A DNA stretch of 64,000 nucleotides from Gracilibacillus orientalis. GTDB taxonomy: Bacteria; Bacillota; Bacilli; Bacillales; Amphibacillaceae. This document shows positions 44,308 to 52,387 of this stretch, piece after piece; the stretch's first letter is position 1; each line of letters begins with the position of its first letter. The DNA lies in the NCBI RefSeq assembly GCF_900114645.1, contig NZ_FOTR01000004.1, positions 248,001 to 312,000 of the forward strand, written 5' to 3'. The notes under the pieces are model-generated. The model saw only the letters and a list, made by a program, of their open reading frames with translations, was not told the origin of the DNA and did no database searches. The position numbers and the translations under genes are program-made.

Positions 44308-44985
44308 ATGTTAGGATATATAGTTTATCTCGCTTTATTAATTCTAGTCCCAATGTTAGCACAATCAAAAGTAAAAAAAACCTATAAAAAATATGCACAA
44401 GTAATGAATTCTAACATGATAACAGGTGCACAAGTCGCAAGAAAGATCTTAGATAATAATGGCTTGTACCATGTATCAATAGAAGAGACGAAAGGTAAGC
44501 TGTCGGATCATTATGATCCACGTAAAAAGATCGTTCGTTTATCCAGTGATAACTATCATGGTTATTCTGCAGCTGCAACAGCAATTGCTGCGCATGAAGT
44601 AGGTCACGCTATTCAAGATGCAGAATCATATGCATTCTTGCGTTTTCGTCACACTCTTGTGCCAGTCGCGGGACTGGCGGATAAAATGTCGTTTATTTTC
44701 ATCATTGCCGGTATTCTACTAAGCGCAATGAACCTAGTACTTATTGGGGTTGTTTTCATGTCATTTGCAGTTCTGTTCCAGCTTGTGACTTTACCAGTAG
44801 AATTCAACGCTTCCAACCGTGCAATGAGTCAACTCGTTTCTTCCGGTATTATCCGCAACAACGAAGAACGACAAACGAAAAAAGTGTTAAACGCAGCTGC
44901 ATTAACTTATGTTGCAGCAGCACTAGTAGCAGTAGCAGAGTTAATTCGGTTTGCTTCGATGTTTTTACTTGCAAATAATGAATAA
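44308..44985 (+). CDS. YugP-type zinc metallopeptidase, membrane-bound
   Basis: Membrane protein of 225 aa with the zinc-protease motif HEVGH at residues 96-100, an N-terminal helix and two or three C-terminal helices. DHYDPRKKIVRLS before it is typical of the YugP family. The ATG at 44308 sits seven bases after TGGAGG; the ATG at 44302 is too close. B. subtilis yugP lies elsewhere on its chromosome, so the placement here between ypjB and the mazG gene is a local difference. Substrate unknown. Confidence 0.87.
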   Translation: MLGYIVYLALLILVPMLAQSKVKKTYKKYAQVMNSNMITGAQVARKILDNNGLYHVSIEETKGKLSDHYDPRKKIVRLSSDNYHGYSAAATAIAAHEVGHAIQDAESYAFLRFRHTLVPVAGLADKMSFIFIIAGILLSAMNLVLIGVVFMSFAVLFQLVTLPVEFNASNRAMSQLVSSGIIRNNEERQTKKVLNAAALTYVAAALVAVAELIRFASMFLLANNE

Positions 44986-44999
44986 TATTAAATATGATG

Positions 45000-45031
45000 A
45001 AAGGCAGATGTGTATACATCTGTCTTTTTAC
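45000..45031 (+). terminator. Terminator after the metallopeptidase gene
   Basis: AAGGCAGATGT pairs with ACATCTGTCTT around GTAT (one G-U pair), followed by a T-run. Confidence 0.88.
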
Positions 45032-45052
45032 TTTATCTCTGGAGGGTTTTAA

Positions 45053-45403
45053 ATGTATAATAAAGAAAGTATGCAAGATATGCAAAAGAGAGTAGATCAG
45101 TATATTTCTCAATTTGAAGAAGGTTATTTCTCACCATTAAGTATGCTCGCCCGTTTTACGGAGGAAATTGGTGAGTTAGCACGTGAAGTTAACCATCAAT
45201 ATGGTGAAAAGCCAAAAAAGAGTTCTGAAAATGATAATACGATGGAAGCAGAATTAGGTGATCTTCTTTTTGTAATGATTTGTTTTGCTAATTCACAAAA
45301 TATTAGCTTAAGTGAAGCATTTGCAAAAACGATAAACAAGATCGAAACAAGAGACAAAGATCGTTGGACAAGGATAGCGAGTCAGGAGGATAACAATGAG
45401 TAA
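45053..45403 (+). CDS. ypjD: MazG-like nucleotide pyrophosphohydrolase YpjD
   Basis: Small all-alpha NTP pyrophosphatase of 116 aa. The metal-binding motifs [10 protein letters not shown] and EAELGDLLF match the MazG EExxE...ExxD pattern. It probably removes non-canonical nucleotides. Ribosome site GGAGGG; it overlaps dapB by 8 bp and opens the long operon that ends with panD. Confidence 0.9.
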   Translation: MYNKESMQDMQKRVDQYISQFEEGYFSPLSMLARFTEEIGELAREVNHQYGEKPKKSSENDNTMEAELGDLLFVMICFANSQNISLSEAFAKTINKIETRDKDRWTRIASQEDNNE

Positions 45404-46196
45404 AATTAAAGTAATTGTAGCGGGACCCAGAGGAAAAATGGGTAGTGAAGCGCTAAGAATGATTGAAAAAAAAGAAGACTTGGAATTAGTCGCTTGTTTA
45501 GATCATAAATTTGAAGGTAAACAAATAAACGAGTTGGAGGAACTACCCAATTTTGATGCTATGATCTATACGGATATGGAAACATGTTTTCAATCAGTAG
45601 AAGCAGATGTATTAGTTGATTTGACGACACCTGAATTTGGTTATATACATACAAAGACAGCGATCAACTATGGAATAAGACCAGTAGTTGGCACAACAGG
45701 TTTTACAGAAGAGCAATTACAAGAGCTAACTGATTTGGCAGAAGAAAAGGAAGTTGGCGTTATTATTGCACCAAATTTTGCCTTAGGTGCGGTACTTATG
45801 ATGCAATTTGCGAAATGGGCAGCTAAATACTTTCCGGATGTCGAGATTATTGAAAAACATCATGATAATAAACTGGACGCGCCATCTGGAACTGCAGTGA
45901 AAACCGCTTCATTGATCAAGGAAGAACGAGAAACGAAAAAGCAAGGGCATCCTGAAGAAAAAGAAACCCTTCCTGGTGCAAGAGGTGCTGATGTTGACGG
46001 CATGAAGATCCACAGCATGCGATTACCAGGTCTAGTTGCACATCAAGAAGTGGTATTCGGTTCGTCTGGAGAGAATCTAACAATCAAGCATGATTCGTTT
46101 CATCGTCAATCCTTTATGACAGGAGTTAAATTGGCAATTGATAATGTAATGAAACTGGATATTTTAGTTTATGGATTAGAAAATATACTTGAATAA
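45396..46196 (+). CDS. dapB: 4-hydroxy-tetrahydrodipicolinate reductase
   Basis: NAD(P)H-dependent enzyme of 266 aa in lysine, diaminopimelate and dipicolinate supply. Rossmann motif [12 protein letters not shown], then [15 protein letters not shown] with the catalytic His and Lys. Overlaps ypjD; 12 bp before mgsA. Relevant here for both cell wall and spore dipicolinic acid. Confidence 0.96.
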   Translation: MSKIKVIVAGPRGKMGSEALRMIEKKEDLELVACLDHKFEGKQINELEELPNFDAMIYTDMETCFQSVEADVLVDLTTPEFGYIHTKTAINYGIRPVVGTTGFTEEQLQELTDLAEEKEVGVIIAPNFALGAVLMMQFAKWAAKYFPDVEIIEKHHDNKLDAPSGTAVKTASLIKEERETKKQGHPEEKETLPGARGADVDGMKIHSMRLPGLVAHQEVVFGSSGENLTIKHDSFHRQSFMTGVKLAIDNVMKLDILVYGLENILE

Positions 46197-46208
46197 GGAG
46201 AGAGCCAG

Positions 46209-46604
46209 ATGAATATAGCTTTAATTGCACATGATAAAAAGAAAACAGATATGGTTAATTTTACGTTAGCTTACTCAACCATTTTGAAAAATCATACGCT
46301 TTATGCAACTGGAACGACTGGTGAAAAAATTAACGAAGCAACAGGTTTGCCTATTCAACGCTTTGAATCCGGGCCATTAGGTGGGGATCAACAAATAGGT
46401 GCAAAAATTGCAACCAATGAAATAGACCTCGTTATTTTTTTCCGTGATCCATTAACAGCTCAACCTCATGAACCAGACATAAGTGCATTGATGCGTTTAT
46501 GCGACGTTTATCAAATTCCTTTAGTAACCAATTTAGGTGGAGCAGAAGTAATGATAAGAGCGCTTGACGCAGGTTTTTTTGAATGGCGTAATTTACAGTC
46601 ATAA
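46209..46604 (+). CDS. mgsA: Methylglyoxal synthase
   Basis: Converts dihydroxyacetone phosphate to methylglyoxal and phosphate. Length 131 aa. ATGTTG phosphate-binding loop, [13 protein letters not shown] and [15 protein letters not shown] are family signatures. In B. subtilis bshB1 follows it; here bshA follows directly after 26 bp, so the deacetylase gene is missing from the cluster. Confidence 0.96.
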   Translation: MNIALIAHDKKKTDMVNFTLAYSTILKNHTLYATGTTGEKINEATGLPIQRFESGPLGGDQQIGAKIATNEIDLVIFFRDPLTAQPHEPDISALMRLCDVYQIPLVTNLGGAEVMIRALDAGFFEWRNLQS

Positions 46605-46630
46605 ATCCAAAATAATAGGTGGGTTGCCAC

Positions 46631-47776
46631 ATGCTAAAAATAGGAATTATTTGTTATCCATCAGTAGGTGGTTCTGGAATAATTGCAACCGAATTAGGTA
46701 AAATGCTAGCAAAGCAAGGCCATGAGATTCATTTTATTACATCCAGTGTTCCATTTCGTTTGAATTCATTTAATCCTAATATATATTTTCACGAAGTAGA
46801 ATTAAATCATTATCCTGTTTTTCAATATCCACCTTACGATTTAGCTTTGGCAACGAAAGTAGCGGAAGTAATAGATACGGAACAATTAGATATCATTCAT
46901 GCACACTATGCGGTGCCACATGCTATTTGTGCTATTTTAGCCAAACAAATGGCAAAGCATCCAGTGAAAATTGTTACCACATTACATGGTACTGATATTA
47001 CTGTTCTGGGAATTGACCATAGCTTAAAGAAGATGATCCAATTTGGAATCGAACAGTCGGATGCCGTTACAGCTGTATCAGAAAGTCTGGTAAAGCAAAC
47101 GAAAGAAATGCTAAGAATAGAACGCCCCATTCATGTGGTGTATAATTTTGTGAATGAACAGGAATATCAACCAGACGATAAGGAAGAATTAAAGCAAAAA
47201 TTCGGCATTGAAAAAGATGAAAAAGTTTTGATTCATATTTCTAACTTTCGTAAAGTAAAGAGGTTAGAAGATGTGATTCGTACTTTTGCAGCTGTATATA
47301 AAGAGACGCCTGCCCGACTTCTGTTAATTGGAGATGGTCCTGAATACGGCCCAATTTATGATTTGGTACGAGAGTTACAATTGGAGCAAGTAGTCCACTT
47401 TCTTGGAAAACAAAAAAATATTCCTTCTTTACTTTCGATTGCAGATATTAAATTACTATTATCTGAGAAGGAAAGTTTTGGGCTAGTTTTATTAGAAGCA
47501 ATGGCTTGCGGTGTTCCGTGTATTGGTTCAAATGTCGGTGGCATTCCCGAAGTTATTGAAGATGGAGCAACAGGTTATATTGAAGAACTGGGAGATATTG
47601 ATGCTTTCGCTGCGAGAACACTAGAGTTAATTAATGATACGAATAAATGGCAAATCTTTTCAGACAAGGCCAAAGAAAGAGTTTTACAACATTTTTCATC
47701 AGATAAGATTAAACAGCAATATGAAAATTTGTATACTGAAGTGTTAGGTGAAACCGATGATAGCAGATCTATTTAA
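46631..47776 (+). CDS. bshA: N-acetyl-alpha-D-glucosaminyl L-malate synthase BshA
   Basis: GT4-fold glycosyltransferase of 381 aa that joins UDP-GlcNAc to L-malate, first step of bacillithiol synthesis. PSVGGSGIIATELG at the N-terminus and EKESFGLVLLEAMACGVPCIG (EX7E motif) near residue 282 are diagnostic. The ATG at 46631 follows AGGTGGG. Overlaps cca by 20 bp. YpdA at 10607 recycles the product; BshB and BshC are not in this window. Confidence 0.94.
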   Translation: MLKIGIICYPSVGGSGIIATELGKMLAKQGHEIHFITSSVPFRLNSFNPNIYFHEVELNHYPVFQYPPYDLALATKVAEVIDTEQLDIIHAHYAVPHAICAILAKQMAKHPVKIVTTLHGTDITVLGIDHSLKKMIQFGIEQSDAVTAVSESLVKQTKEMLRIERPIHVVYNFVNEQEYQPDDKEELKQKFGIEKDEKVLIHISNFRKVKRLEDVIRTFAAVYKETPARLLLIGDGPEYGPIYDLVRELQLEQVVHFLGKQKNIPSLLSIADIKLLLSEKESFGLVLLEAMACGVPCIGSNVGGIPEVIEDGATGYIEELGDIDAFAARTLELINDTNKWQIFSDKAKERVLQHFSSDKIKQQYENLYTEVLGETDDSRSI

Positions 47777-48944
47777 GTTAGCTCAACAAGTTGTACAAGA
47801 GATTCAAAACCATGGATTTCAGGCGTATATTGTTGGTGGCGCTGTAAGAGATTCCATACTTGGAAGAGATATTGACGACATAGATATCGCAACATCTGCT
47901 TATCCTGAACAAGTACAGAAAATGTTCACAAAAGTGATACCGACCGGGATAGAGCATGGTACAGTATTAGTACGATATCATGGCACATCCTTTGAGGTAA
48001 CAACATTTCGAACCGAAACAGGTTACAGTGATTTTAGAAGACCAGATACAGTGAACTTTGTTACGAATTTAAAGGAAGATCTTGCAAGAAGAGATTTTAC
48101 CATGAACGCAATAGCAATGGATCAATCATTACAGCTGATTGATCCATACCATGGCCAATCTGATATCAAGAATAAAGTAATTCGGACAGTAGGAAGAGCA
48201 CAGGAACGTTTTTTAGAAGATCCATTAAGAATGATGCGGGCTATCCGTTTTCAGAGTCAATTAGGATTCAAATTAGACAATGAACCTTTAGATGCCATTC
48301 ATGATAACAAAAAATGGCTAGAAAAAATTGCGGTGGAAAGAATTGCAGTAGAGTGGGAAAAAACGTTAACAGGTACATATTTCAATGAAGCAAAACAATC
48401 GCTATTTCATACAGGTTTAGTTGACCATTTACCCATTCTGTCTGAACATATTAACATACAATTAGAGTTTCAAAGGTTAAATTGTTCACTGCCAAGTTTT
48501 GCTGCTTTTATCGCTTATATGAATCTAAACATAGCTGATATAGCGATATCTGATTGGACAAACAGGTGGAAACTATCTAATCAGATTAAAAAAGATAGCC
48601 ATCTGTTAGTCCAACTTGTTCAAGATTATCCGAAAGAGCCGCTAAGCTGGGTGCTATATCGATTACCTGAAGATTTAATAGAGGATTTTTCAAGATTATG
48701 TTTATTATTACAAAATGAAGCAATAAACAAGGAAGATATTATTGCGATTAAAAATGGCCTGACTATCAAAAACAGAAGAGACTTAGTAATTAATGGACAA
48801 GATATTATTTCCTTTTTTCCGGATCGTGAGGCAGGATCATGGATTCAACATATGCTTCTTGAAACAGAGAAAGCAGTCATTTCAGAGGTAATTAAAAATG
48901 ATAAAAATGATATAAGAGAGTGGTTACAATATGACAACAAATAA
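47757..48944 (+). CDS. cca: CCA-adding tRNA nucleotidyltransferase
   Basis: Class II enzyme of 395 aa that adds or repairs the 3' CCA of tRNA. The nucleotidyltransferase motif is YIVGGAVRDSILGRDIDDIDI (catalytic DxD), followed by RRDFTMNAIA and the nucleotide-binding EDPLRMMRAIRF. The ATG at 47757 follows TTAGGTGA. It overlaps bshA upstream and birA downstream by 14 bp. Confidence 0.96.
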   Translation: MIADLFKLAQQVVQEIQNHGFQAYIVGGAVRDSILGRDIDDIDIATSAYPEQVQKMFTKVIPTGIEHGTVLVRYHGTSFEVTTFRTETGYSDFRRPDTVNFVTNLKEDLARRDFTMNAIAMDQSLQLIDPYHGQSDIKNKVIRTVGRAQERFLEDPLRMMRAIRFQSQLGFKLDNEPLDAIHDNKKWLEKIAVERIAVEWEKTLTGTYFNEAKQSLFHTGLVDHLPILSEHINIQLEFQRLNCSLPSFAAFIAYMNLNIADIAISDWTNRWKLSNQIKKDSHLLVQLVQDYPKEPLSWVLYRLPEDLIEDFSRLCLLLQNEAINKEDIIAIKNGLTIKNRRDLVINGQDIISFFPDREAGSWIQHMLLETEKAVISEVIKNDKNDIREWLQYDNK

Positions 48945-49908
48945 ACGCCACGAGTTAATTTCCCTACTGGCGGGACAGGATGATCATTATATCTCAGGAC
49001 AAGCTTTATCCGAGAAATTAGAAGTTTCCCGTACTGCTATATGGAAACATATGAATGAATTAAAAAAAGATGGTTATCAGTTTGAATCTGTTCCTAAGAA
49101 AGGATATCGTCTGATAGCTAAACCCGATAAACTCAATGAAAGCACAATAAAATGGGGATTAGATACAGACTGGTTGGGGAAACGTATCGAGTTCAGACAT
49201 GAGGTGGCGTCTACCCAGGATTTAGCACATGCATTAGCAAGAAAAGGTGCAGAACATGGCACTGTTGTTACTACCAATAAACAATTATCTGGCCGTGGAC
49301 GAATGGATCGGCGTTGGGTATCTGATCATGATGGAGGAATATGGATGAGTCTCATCCTAAGGCCTAACATTCCACCACATCAGGCATCACATATGACTTT
49401 ATTTGTAGCAGTAACCTTAGTAGACACGCTGGAGCGTGTCACGGGGCAAAGGATCCAAATTAAATGGCCAAATGATTTATTTATTGATGGTAAAAAAATA
49501 TCTGGAATTTTAACAGAAATGTCAGCAGAATTGGAAGCTATTCAATATCTAATTATCGGTTTCGGTATTAATGTAAATCAGTCATCTGAAGATTTTCCGG
49601 AAGATCTTGAAGCAAAATCTACTTCTCTTGGGATAGAATCTGGGCAGGAATGGGACAGGCAAGCAATCATTCAGAATATATTACAAGATTTTGAAATAGC
49701 TTATCAACTTTATTTGAAAACCGGTTTTGGACCAATCAAAGAAAAATGGTTAGAGCACGCATATAAATTGAATGAAAAAATTCATGTGAAAACAGCTCAG
49801 GAAGAGTATGCTGCCATAGTCAAAGGGATAACAGATGATGGAGCATTGATTGTTTTAAATGACAAGAATGAAGAAAAGGTTATTTATAGTGCAGAAATTA
49901 TATGGTAA
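48931..49908 (+). CDS. birA: Bifunctional biotin-[acetyl-CoA-carboxylase] ligase and repressor BirA
   Basis: Enzyme of 325 aa that attaches biotin to acyl carrier proteins and, through an N-terminal winged helix (1-65, LEVSRTAIWKHMNELKKDGY), represses biotin genes. The ligase domain shows GRGRMDRRW (biotinyl-AMP loop) and IKWPNDLFIDGKKISGIL. Within the cca-birA-panBCD run, as in B. subtilis. Confidence 0.96.
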   Translation: MTTNKRHELISLLAGQDDHYISGQALSEKLEVSRTAIWKHMNELKKDGYQFESVPKKGYRLIAKPDKLNESTIKWGLDTDWLGKRIEFRHEVASTQDLAHALARKGAEHGTVVTTNKQLSGRGRMDRRWVSDHDGGIWMSLILRPNIPPHQASHMTLFVAVTLVDTLERVTGQRIQIKWPNDLFIDGKKISGILTEMSAELEAIQYLIIGFGINVNQSSEDFPEDLEAKSTSLGIESGQEWDRQAIIQNILQDFEIAYQLYLKTGFGPIKEKWLEHAYKLNEKIHVKTAQEEYAAIVKGITDDGALIVLNDKNEEKVIYSAEIIW

Positions 49909-49920
49909 GGGGTTATCAAG

Positions 49921-50757
49921 GTGAAAAATACGATTCAATTTCAAAAGATGAAAAAGAACGGTGAAAAAATCTCAATGGTTACAGCATATGACCATCCATC
50001 TGCAAAACTAGCAGAATCAGCGGAAGTTGATATGATTTTAGTTGGTGATTCTCTCGGAATGGTAGTATTAGGTTATAATTCTACGATTGAAGTCACTGTA
50101 GAAGACATGATCCATCATGGAAAAGCTGTTACACGAGCTTCGACCGATACATTTACTGTCATTGATATGCCTTTTATGTCTTATCATTTATCATTAGAAA
50201 GTGCAATGGAGAATGCACAAAAAATCATGCAACAGACAAATGCCCAGGCGCTCAAAGTCGAAGGAGCTTCTGAAGATACATTAAAGCTTATCCGGAAATT
50301 GACAGAAGCAGGTGTTCCGGTAGTAGGCCATATCGGTTTGACACCACAATCGGTAAACGTGTTGGGCGGTTATCGAATCCAAGGAAAAGATGAAGAAACT
50401 GCCAAACAATTAATTTCAGATGCAGAGAAGCTAGAAAAAAGTGGGGCATTCAGTGTTGTATTAGAATGTGTGCCAGATCGTTTAGCAAAACATATAAGTA
50501 AACATTTATCGATTCCAACTATTGGTATTGGTGCTGGCAAAGATTGCGATGGTCAAGTCCTCGTCTACCATGATATTTTACAATACGGAGTAGATTTCAA
50601 GCCTTCATTCGTGAAAGCCTATCATGAAGTCGGGTCAGATATTAAGTCAGCAATTATGCAGTATCATAAGCAAGTAAAAAGTGGGCACTTTCCAGATGAG
50701 AAACATACGTTTATTATGGATGAACAACTGGCTAATGATCTGAAGTTGGAGGAATAG
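49921..50757 (+). CDS. panB: 3-methyl-2-oxobutanoate hydroxymethyltransferase
   Basis: Makes ketopantoate from 2-ketoisovalerate and methylene-tetrahydrofolate, first step of pantothenate synthesis. Length 278 aa. [26 protein letters not shown] with the metal Asp, and GHIGLTPQS are signatures. GTG start after AAGGGG. First of panBCD. Confidence 0.97.
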   Translation: MKNTIQFQKMKKNGEKISMVTAYDHPSAKLAESAEVDMILVGDSLGMVVLGYNSTIEVTVEDMIHHGKAVTRASTDTFTVIDMPFMSYHLSLESAMENAQKIMQQTNAQALKVEGASEDTLKLIRKLTEAGVPVVGHIGLTPQSVNVLGGYRIQGKDEETAKQLISDAEKLEKSGAFSVVLECVPDRLAKHISKHLSIPTIGIGAGKDCDGQVLVYHDILQYGVDFKPSFVKAYHEVGSDIKSAIMQYHKQVKSGHFPDEKHTFIMDEQLANDLKLEE

Positions 50758-50759
50758 AA

Positions 50760-51632
50760 GTGAAAATAGTACGGACTGTAAATGAACTGGCATCCATTAC
50801 TGACACTTTGAAAAAGGACAATAGGACAATAGGTTTTGTACCTACAATGGGCTATTTACATGAGGGCCATACAACACTAATGGATGAGAGTAAAAGCTAT
50901 GCAGATATATTAATTGCAAGCATATTTGTAAACCCCCTGCAATTCGGACCTGGTGAAGATTTTGAGCGTTATCCTAGAGATGAAGAACGTGATCAAAAGA
51001 TTGCAAAACAACATAGTGTTGATATTTTATTTATGCCTACTGTTGATGATATGTATCCTCAAGAGTCCACTGTTAACGTTGATGTAAAGAGACGTACTGA
51101 TGTTTTATGTGGTAAAAGTAGGCCAGGGCATTTCAATGGCGTTGCTACCGTATTAACAAAGCTTTTTCATATAACAAAAGCAGATTTTGCTTTTTTTGGT
51201 CTTAAAGACGCACAACAAGTTGCTGTTGTTAAAGGTCTTATTGATGATTTTAATTTTTCTACCAAGCTTATTGCTGTGCAAACTATAAGAGAGTCAGATG
51301 GTTTAGCTAGGAGCAGTCGAAATGTATATTTATCTGATCAGGAAAGAGATGAGGCAGTTCACTTACATAAAGCATTACGTACAGGTCAGCAATTAATTAT
51401 TGACGGTGCAAAAAATCCTGTTATGATTATAGAGAAAGTAAAAAAATATATAGAGACACATACAAATGGTCAAATTGATTATGTTGATCTGCTATCCTTT
51501 CCATCTTTAGATAAAATCGATACTGTTAATCAACAAGTCATCATAGCCGTAGCTGTTCAATTTACGAAAGCAAGACTAATCGATAATATTATTATAAGTG
51601 AGAATGGAATTGTACCTAAAGCAATTGTTTAG
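50760..51632 (+). CDS. panC: Pantothenate synthetase
   Basis: ATP-dependent ligase of 290 aa joining pantoate and beta-alanine. [13 protein letters not shown] (HIGH-type nucleotide site), FVNPLQFGP, and DGLARSSRN near residue 181 are visible. GTG start two bases after panB, ribosome site GGAGG inside the panB end. Confidence 0.97.
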   Translation: MKIVRTVNELASITDTLKKDNRTIGFVPTMGYLHEGHTTLMDESKSYADILIASIFVNPLQFGPGEDFERYPRDEERDQKIAKQHSVDILFMPTVDDMYPQESTVNVDVKRRTDVLCGKSRPGHFNGVATVLTKLFHITKADFAFFGLKDAQQVAVVKGLIDDFNFSTKLIAVQTIRESDGLARSSRNVYLSDQERDEAVHLHKALRTGQQLIIDGAKNPVMIIEKVKKYIETHTNGQIDYVDLLSFPSLDKIDTVNQQVIIAVAVQFTKARLIDNIIISENGIVPKAIV

Positions 51633-51643
51633 GGGGAACGATT

Positions 51644-52030
51644 ATGTTACGTACCATGATGAAATCGAAAATTCATCGCGCACGTGTAACAGAGGCAAAC
51701 TTAAATTATGTAGGTAGTATTACTATTGATAAAGATATTATGGATAAAGTAAATATTTTACCGCATGAAAAAGTACAAATTGTAAACAACAATAATGGAG
51801 CACGCCTGGAAACTTATGTGATTGCTGGAGAAAGAGGTAGTAAGGTATTTTGTTTAAATGGTGCAGCCGCTCGCCTTGTTCAGCCTGATGATATTATTAT
51901 AGTCGTTTCATACGGCATAATATCAGACGAAGAACTAGTAGAATTCAAACCCAAAGTGGCTGTGATGGATGAGCACAACAATATTAAAGAAATATTAGCG
52001 CAAGAACCACCATTATCAAGCCTTGAATGA
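51644..52030 (+). CDS. panD: Aspartate 1-decarboxylase proenzyme
   Basis: Pyruvoyl enzyme of 128 aa that supplies beta-alanine. The self-cleavage site is Gly24-Ser25 in NYVGSITID; Ser25 becomes the pyruvoyl group. [14 protein letters not shown] is the conserved C-terminal region. Last gene of the operon; a perfect terminator overlaps the stop. Confidence 0.97.
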   Translation: MLRTMMKSKIHRARVTEANLNYVGSITIDKDIMDKVNILPHEKVQIVNNNNGARLETYVIAGERGSKVFCLNGAAARLVQPDDIIIVVSYGIISDEELVEFKPKVAVMDEHNNIKEILAQEPPLSSLE

Positions 52031-52068
52031 AAACAAACTCTTATCCACAAAGATAAGAGTTTGTTTTG
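52029..52068 (+). terminator. Terminator after panD
   Basis: AAAACAAACTCTTATC (52031-52046) and GATAAGAGTTTGTTTT (52052-52067) form a 16-bp stem whose right arm is T-rich. Confidence 0.9.
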
Positions 52069-52099
52069 TGAAGAATATAAATAAGGATGCACCAGAAAT

Positions 52100-52293
52100 A
52101 TAAACTACGAAGCAACTTTTGTGTTTTTCCTCCCATTTTGTTGGAGATGAGTGCTAGTTCTTTCGCTGCGGAAAAACACTCCCTTTCACCCAAGGGCAAA
52201 AGCGCATTATTCTGCCGAAGCGGTGACATACCACTCCCTTCAAAAAAGTGGAAGAAAGTCACTCTATAGAAATTTTCAGTACTTAGTAGTAAT
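52100..52293 (+). repeat. Short, hybrid copy of the repeat islet
   Basis: Begins ATAAACTACGAAGCAAC (52100-52116), like the islet ends at 4473 and 5057, and ends in a degenerate inverted match (52279-52293). The middle joins a piece matching the reverse of 59811-59848 (CTGCGGAAAAA at 52166) directly to a piece matching the right end of the 114-nt unit (ATTCTGCCGAAGCG). It looks like a deletion or recombination product. No gene lies between panD and dinG. Confidence 0.6.
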
Positions 52294-52387
52294 CTGAGCG
52301 GGTATCTGTTTGTTGCATATAAACTGTATGTGCCTTAAGTTGCAAACTATAAATTCGAATGTAATATCAAGAATCGGGGATGATCCT

